64,000 nucleotides of DNA. Origin: Inia geoffrensis. Its lineage: Eukaryota; Chordata; Mammalia; Artiodactyla; Iniidae. Below the pieces are notes generated by a model, which was given only the letters and a program-made list of their open reading frames with translations, was not told where the DNA came from and searched no databases. The stretch spans positions 55,053,590 through 55,117,589 of the forward strand of contig CM070908.1 in NCBI GenBank assembly GCA_036417435.1, written 5' to 3'. The translations under genes and the position numbers were made by a program. Shown here one piece after another: positions 59,675-64,000 of this stretch. Every line of letters begins with the position of its first letter. The first letter of the stretch is position 1.

Positions 59675-62600
59675 GGGGAGACCTTCAAGATGGTGGAGGA
59701 GTAAGACGTGGAGATCGCCTTCCTCCCCACAAATACATCAGAAATACATCTACATGTGGAACAACTCCTACAGAACACCTACTGAATGCTGGCAGAAGAC
59801 CTCAGACTTCAAAAGGCAAGAAACTCCCCACATACCTGGGTAGGACAAAAGAAAAAAAAAAACAGAGACAAAAGAATAGGGATGGGACCTGCATCTCAGG
59901 GAGGGAGCTGTGAAAGAGGAAAAGTTTCCACACTAGGAAGCCCCTTCACTGGCGGAGACGGGGGGTGGGGGGTGGGGGGTTGCCAGGGGGAAGCTTCGGA
60001 GCCACAGAGGAGAGTGCAGCAACAGGGATGCAGAGGGCAAAGTGGAGAGATTCCTGCACAGAGGATCGGTGCCGACCAGCACTCACCAGCCTGAGAGGCT
60101 TGTCTGCTCACCCACCAGGACGGGTGGGGGCTGGGAGCTGAGGCTTGAGCCTCGGAGGTCAGATCGCAGGGAGAGGACTGGGGTTGGCTGCGTGAACACA
60201 GGCTGAAGGGGGCTAGTGCGCCACAGCCAGCCAGAGTCCGGGAAAAAGTCTGGAACTGCCGAAGAGGCAAGAGACTTTTTCTTGCCGCTTTGTTTCCTGG
60301 TGCGGGAGGAGAGGGCATTCAGAGCGCTGCTTAAAGGAGCTCCAGAGATGGGCGCCAGCCGCGGCTAACAGCGTGGACCCCAGAGACGGGGCATGAAACA
60401 CTAAGGCTGATGCTGCAGCCACCAAGAAGCCTGTGTGCAAGCACAGGTCACCATCCACACCTCCCCTCCCAGGAACCTGTGCAGCCCGCCACTGCCAGGG
60501 TCCTGTGATCCAGGGACAACTTCCTGGAGAGGACACATGGCGCACCTCAGGCTGTTGCAATGTCATGCAGGCTTCTGCCACCGCAGGCTCGCCCCGCATT
60601 CCATACCCCTCCCTCCCCCCCCCACCCCCGGCTTGAGTGAGCCAGAGCCCCCTAATCAGCTGCTGCTTTAACCCTGTCCTGTCTGACCGAAGAACAGACG
60701 CCCTCAGGCGACCTACACGCAGAAGCGCAGAGGCGGGTCCAAATCCAAAGCTGAACCCCGGGAGCTGTGCAAACAAAGAAGAGAAAGGGAAATCTCTCCC
60801 AGCAGCCTCAGGAGCAGCGGATTAAATCTCCACAATCAACCTGATGTACCCTGCATCAGTGGAATACCTGGATAGAAAACAAATCATCCCAAAATTGATG
60901 CGGTGGACTTTGGGAGCAACTGTAGACTTGGGGTTTGCTTTCTGTATCTAATCTGTTTTTGGTTTTATGTTTACCTTAGTTTAGTATTTAGAGTTATTGT
61001 TCTAAGGTCTGTCTGTCCGTTTTTTGTTTTTGTTTTTTAGTATAGTTTTTAGTGCTGGTTATCATTGGTGGATTTAATTTTTGGTTTGGTTGCTCTCTTC
61101 TTTTTTTTCTGTTTTTAATTACTTTAATTATTTTTATTTTAAATTATTTTAAATTATTTTAATAACTTTATTTTATTTTTTTCTTTCTTTTTCTGCTCCT
61201 TTTTCTTCTGAGCCATGTGGCTGACAGGGTCTTGGTGCTCCAGCGGGGTGTCAGGTCTGTGCCTCTGAGGTGGGAGAGCCGAGTTCAGGACATTGGTCCA
61301 CCAGAGACCACGTAATATCAAACGGCAGAAGCTCTCCCAGAGATCTCCATCTCAACACTAAGACCCAGTTCCACTCAATGACCAGCAAGCTACAGTGCTG
61401 GACACCCTACGCCAAACAACTAGCAAGACAGGAACACAACCCCACCCGTTAGCACAGAGGCTGCCTAAAATCATAATAATGTCAGAGACACCCCAAAACT
61501 CACCACCAGACACTGTCCTGCCCACCAGAAAGACAAGATCCAGCCTAATATACCAGAACACAGGCACCAGTCCCCTCCACCAGGAGGCCTACACAAGCCA
61601 CTGAACCAACCTTACACACTGGGGGCAGACACCAAAAACCATGGGAACTATGAACCTGCAGCCTGCAGAAAGGAGATCCCAAACACAGTAAGTTAAGCAA
61701 AATGAGAAGACAGGGAAACACACAGCAGATGAAGGAGCAAGGTAAAAACTCACCAGACCAAACAAATGAAGAGGAAATAGGCAATCTACCTGAAAAAGAA
61801 TTTAGAGTAATGATAGTAAATATGACCCCAAATCTCAGAAATAGAATGGGGAAAATACAAGAAATATTTAACAAGGACCTAGAAGAACTAAACAGCAAAC
61901 AAACAATGATGAACAACACAATAAATGAAATTAAAAGTTCTCTAGAAGGAATCAATAGCAGAATAACTGAGGCAGAAGAACGGATAAATGACCTGGAAGA
62001 TAAAACAGTGGGAATAACTACCAGAGCAGAATAAAGAAAAAAGAATGAGAAGAATTGAGGACAGTCTCAGAGACCTCTGGGACAACATTAAACACACCAA
62101 CATTAGAATTATAGGGGTCCCAGAAGAAGAGGCGAAAAAGAAAGGGACTGAGAAAATATTTGAAGAGATTATAATTGAAAACTTCCCAAATATGGGAAAG
62201 GAAATAGTCAATCAAGTCCAAGAAGCACAGAGAGTCCCATACAGGATAAATCCAAGGAGAAATATGCCAAGACACATATTAATCAAACTGTCAAAAATTA
62301 AATACGAAGAGGGGGCTTCCCTGGTGGCGCAGCGGTTGAGAGTCCGCCTGCTGATGCAGGGGACACGGGTTCGTGCCCCGGTCCGGGAAGATCCCACGTG
62401 CCGCAGAGCGACTAGGCCCGTGAGCCATGGCCGCTGAGCCTGTGCGTCCGGAGTCTGTGCTCCGCAACGGGAGAGGCCACTTAAGTGAGAGGCCTGCGTA
62501 CCGCCAAAAAAAAAAAAAAAATTAAATACAAAGAAAAAATATTAAAAGCAGCAAGGGAAAAACAACAAATAACATACAAGGGAATCCCCATAAGGTTAAC

Positions 62601-64000
62601 AGCTGATCTTTCAGCAGAAACAGTGCAAGCCAGAAGGGTGTGGCAGGACATATTTAAAGTGATGAAAGGGAAAAAGCTGCAACCAAGATTACTCTACCCA
62701 GCAAGGATCTCATTGAGATTCGATGGAGAAATTAAAACCTTTACAGACAAGCAAAAGCTAAGAGAATTCAGCACCACCAAACCAGCTCTACAACAAATGC
62801 TAAAGGAATTTCTCTAGGCAGGAAACACAAGAGAAGGAAAAGACCTACAATAACAAACGCAAAACAATTGAGAAAATGGTAATAGGAACATACATATCGA
62901 TAACTACCTTATATGTAAATGGATTAAATGCTCCAACCAAAAGACATAGACTGGCTGAATGGATATAAAAACAAGACCTGTATATATGCTGTCTACAAAA
63001 GACCCACTTCAGACCTAGGGACACATACAGACTGAAAGTGAGGGGATGGAAAAAGATATTCCATGCAAATGGAAACCAAAAGAAAGTTGGAGTAGCAATT
63101 CTCATATCAGACAAAATAGACTTTAAAATAAAGACTATTACAAGAGACAGAGAAGAACACTACATAATGATCAAGGGATCAATCCAAGAAGAAGATATAA
63201 CAACTGTAAATATTTATGCACCCAACAAAGGAGCACATCATTACTTATCATAAGGCAAATGCTAACAGCCATAAAAAGGGAGATTGACAGTAACACATTC
63301 ATAGTAGGGGACTTTAGTGGGGTGCTAAAGATATCCAAAATGAAAATAAATAAGGAAACACAAGCTTTAAATGATACATTAAACAAGATAGACTTAATTG
63401 ATATTTATAGGACATTCCATTCAAAAACAACAGAATACACTTTCCTCTTAAGTGCTCATGGAACATTCTCTGGATAGATCATATCTTGGGTCACAAATCA
63501 AGTCTTGGTAAATTTAAGAAAATTAAAATTGTATCAAGTATCTTTTCTGACCACAACGCTATGAGACTAGATATCAATTACAGGAAAAAAATCTGTGAAA
63601 AATACGAACACATGGAGGTTAAACAATACACTACTAAATAACCAAGAGATCACTGAAGAAATCAAAGAAGAAATCAAAAAATACCTAGAAACAAATGACA
63701 GTGAAAACACGATGACCCAAAACCTATGGGATGCAGCAAAAGCACTTCTAAGAGGGAAGTTTATAGCGATACAATCCTACCTCAAGAAACAAGAAACATC
63801 TCAAATAAACGACCTAACCTTACACCTGAAGCAATTAGAGAAAGAAGAACAAAAAACCCCCAAAGTTAGCAGAAGGAAAGAAATCATAAAGATCAGTTCA
63901 GAAATAAATGAAAAAGAAATGAACAAAGCAATAGCAAAGATCAATAAAACTAAAAGCTGGTTCTTTGAGAAGATAAACAAAATTGATAAACCATTAGCCA
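59675..64000 (+). mobile_element. L1 retrotransposon, 5'-complete but decayed, continues past window
   Basis: The start 'ggggagaccttcaagatggt' is the usual beginning of a cetartiodactyl L1, followed by a 2-kb 5' UTR. ORF1 lies at about 61702-62817 and ORF2 starts near 62880. ORF1 (RNA-binding coiled-coil protein) has a stop at 62032-62034, a frame change just after it and a SINE insertion. Its C-terminal part is still recognisable (LTADLSAETVQARRVWQDIF). ORF2 endonuclease text survives in pieces (GVAILISDKIDFKIKTITRD, TTVNIYAPNKGAHHYL) with many stops. The element cannot be active. The 3' end and target duplication are outside the window. Confidence 0.92.
62310..62516 (+). mobile_element. CHR SINE inside L1 ORF1
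   Basis: 'gggcttccctggtggcgcag' to 'gaggcctgcgtaccgcc' plus A tail. Duplications aaaaattaaatacgaag (62293-62309) and aaaaattaaatacaaag (62517-62533) differ at one base and lie in ORF1 sequence, so the SINE entered after the L1. Confidence 0.96.

Overview
This is a stretch of mammalian nuclear genome, almost certainly from a cetacean (whale or dolphin). The evidence is the repeats. About nine copies of the roughly 200-bp tRNA-derived CHR SINE and some fifteen shorter relatives with the same 'ccagggaa(g/t)(c/t)ccc' end are scattered on both strands, together with cetartiodactyl-type L1 and a cetartiodactyl-looking solo LTR. I saw no ruminant Bov-A or BovB. Genes are split into exons with GT/AG introns; there are no operons, CRISPR arrays, tRNAs or rRNAs.

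Layout. Positions 1-18239 hold the last seven coding exons of TRANK1 (TPR and ankyrin repeat containing 1) on the + strand: 497-585, 2906-3009, 3118-3250, 9673-9818, one very large exon 12889-15938, 17010-17108 and 18142-18239, ending in a TAG stop. All phases join cleanly and encode about 1,240 residues. The N-terminal part of the gene lies to the left of the window. The introns are loaded with L1, MLT1 LTR, MER5A, Tigger/MER2-like and SINE insertions.

Positions 18240-39900 are intergenic. The main landmark is a processed retrocopy of transportin-1 (TNPO1) on the - strand, 32410-36980, with an 11-bp target site duplication, a poly(A) tail, a long 3' UTR and an almost uninterrupted frame, but broken at both ends. 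A solitary class I LTR (38640-39523) with a 4-bp duplication lies next to it.

Positions 39940-40650 form a CpG island with a short first coding exon (40387-40468) ending in a consensus donor. From its position and orientation just downstream of TRANK1 this is probably exon 1 of DCLK3. The remaining 23 kb would then be DCLK3 intron 1; it shows only repeats, ending in a 5'-complete but decayed L1 (about 59675 to beyond the window) carrying a SINE in its ORF1.

TRANK1 and DCLK3 are ordinary neighbours on human 3p22.2, so this looks like conserved synteny. I found no new multi-gene system. The interesting material is insertion history: a layered nest at 4036-5773, a possible L1 3' transduction inside the TNPO1 retrocopy, and an unexplained minus-strand open frame with a consensus splice donor near 31050. 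Family names come from memory of protein and repeat consensus sequences; no search was run.
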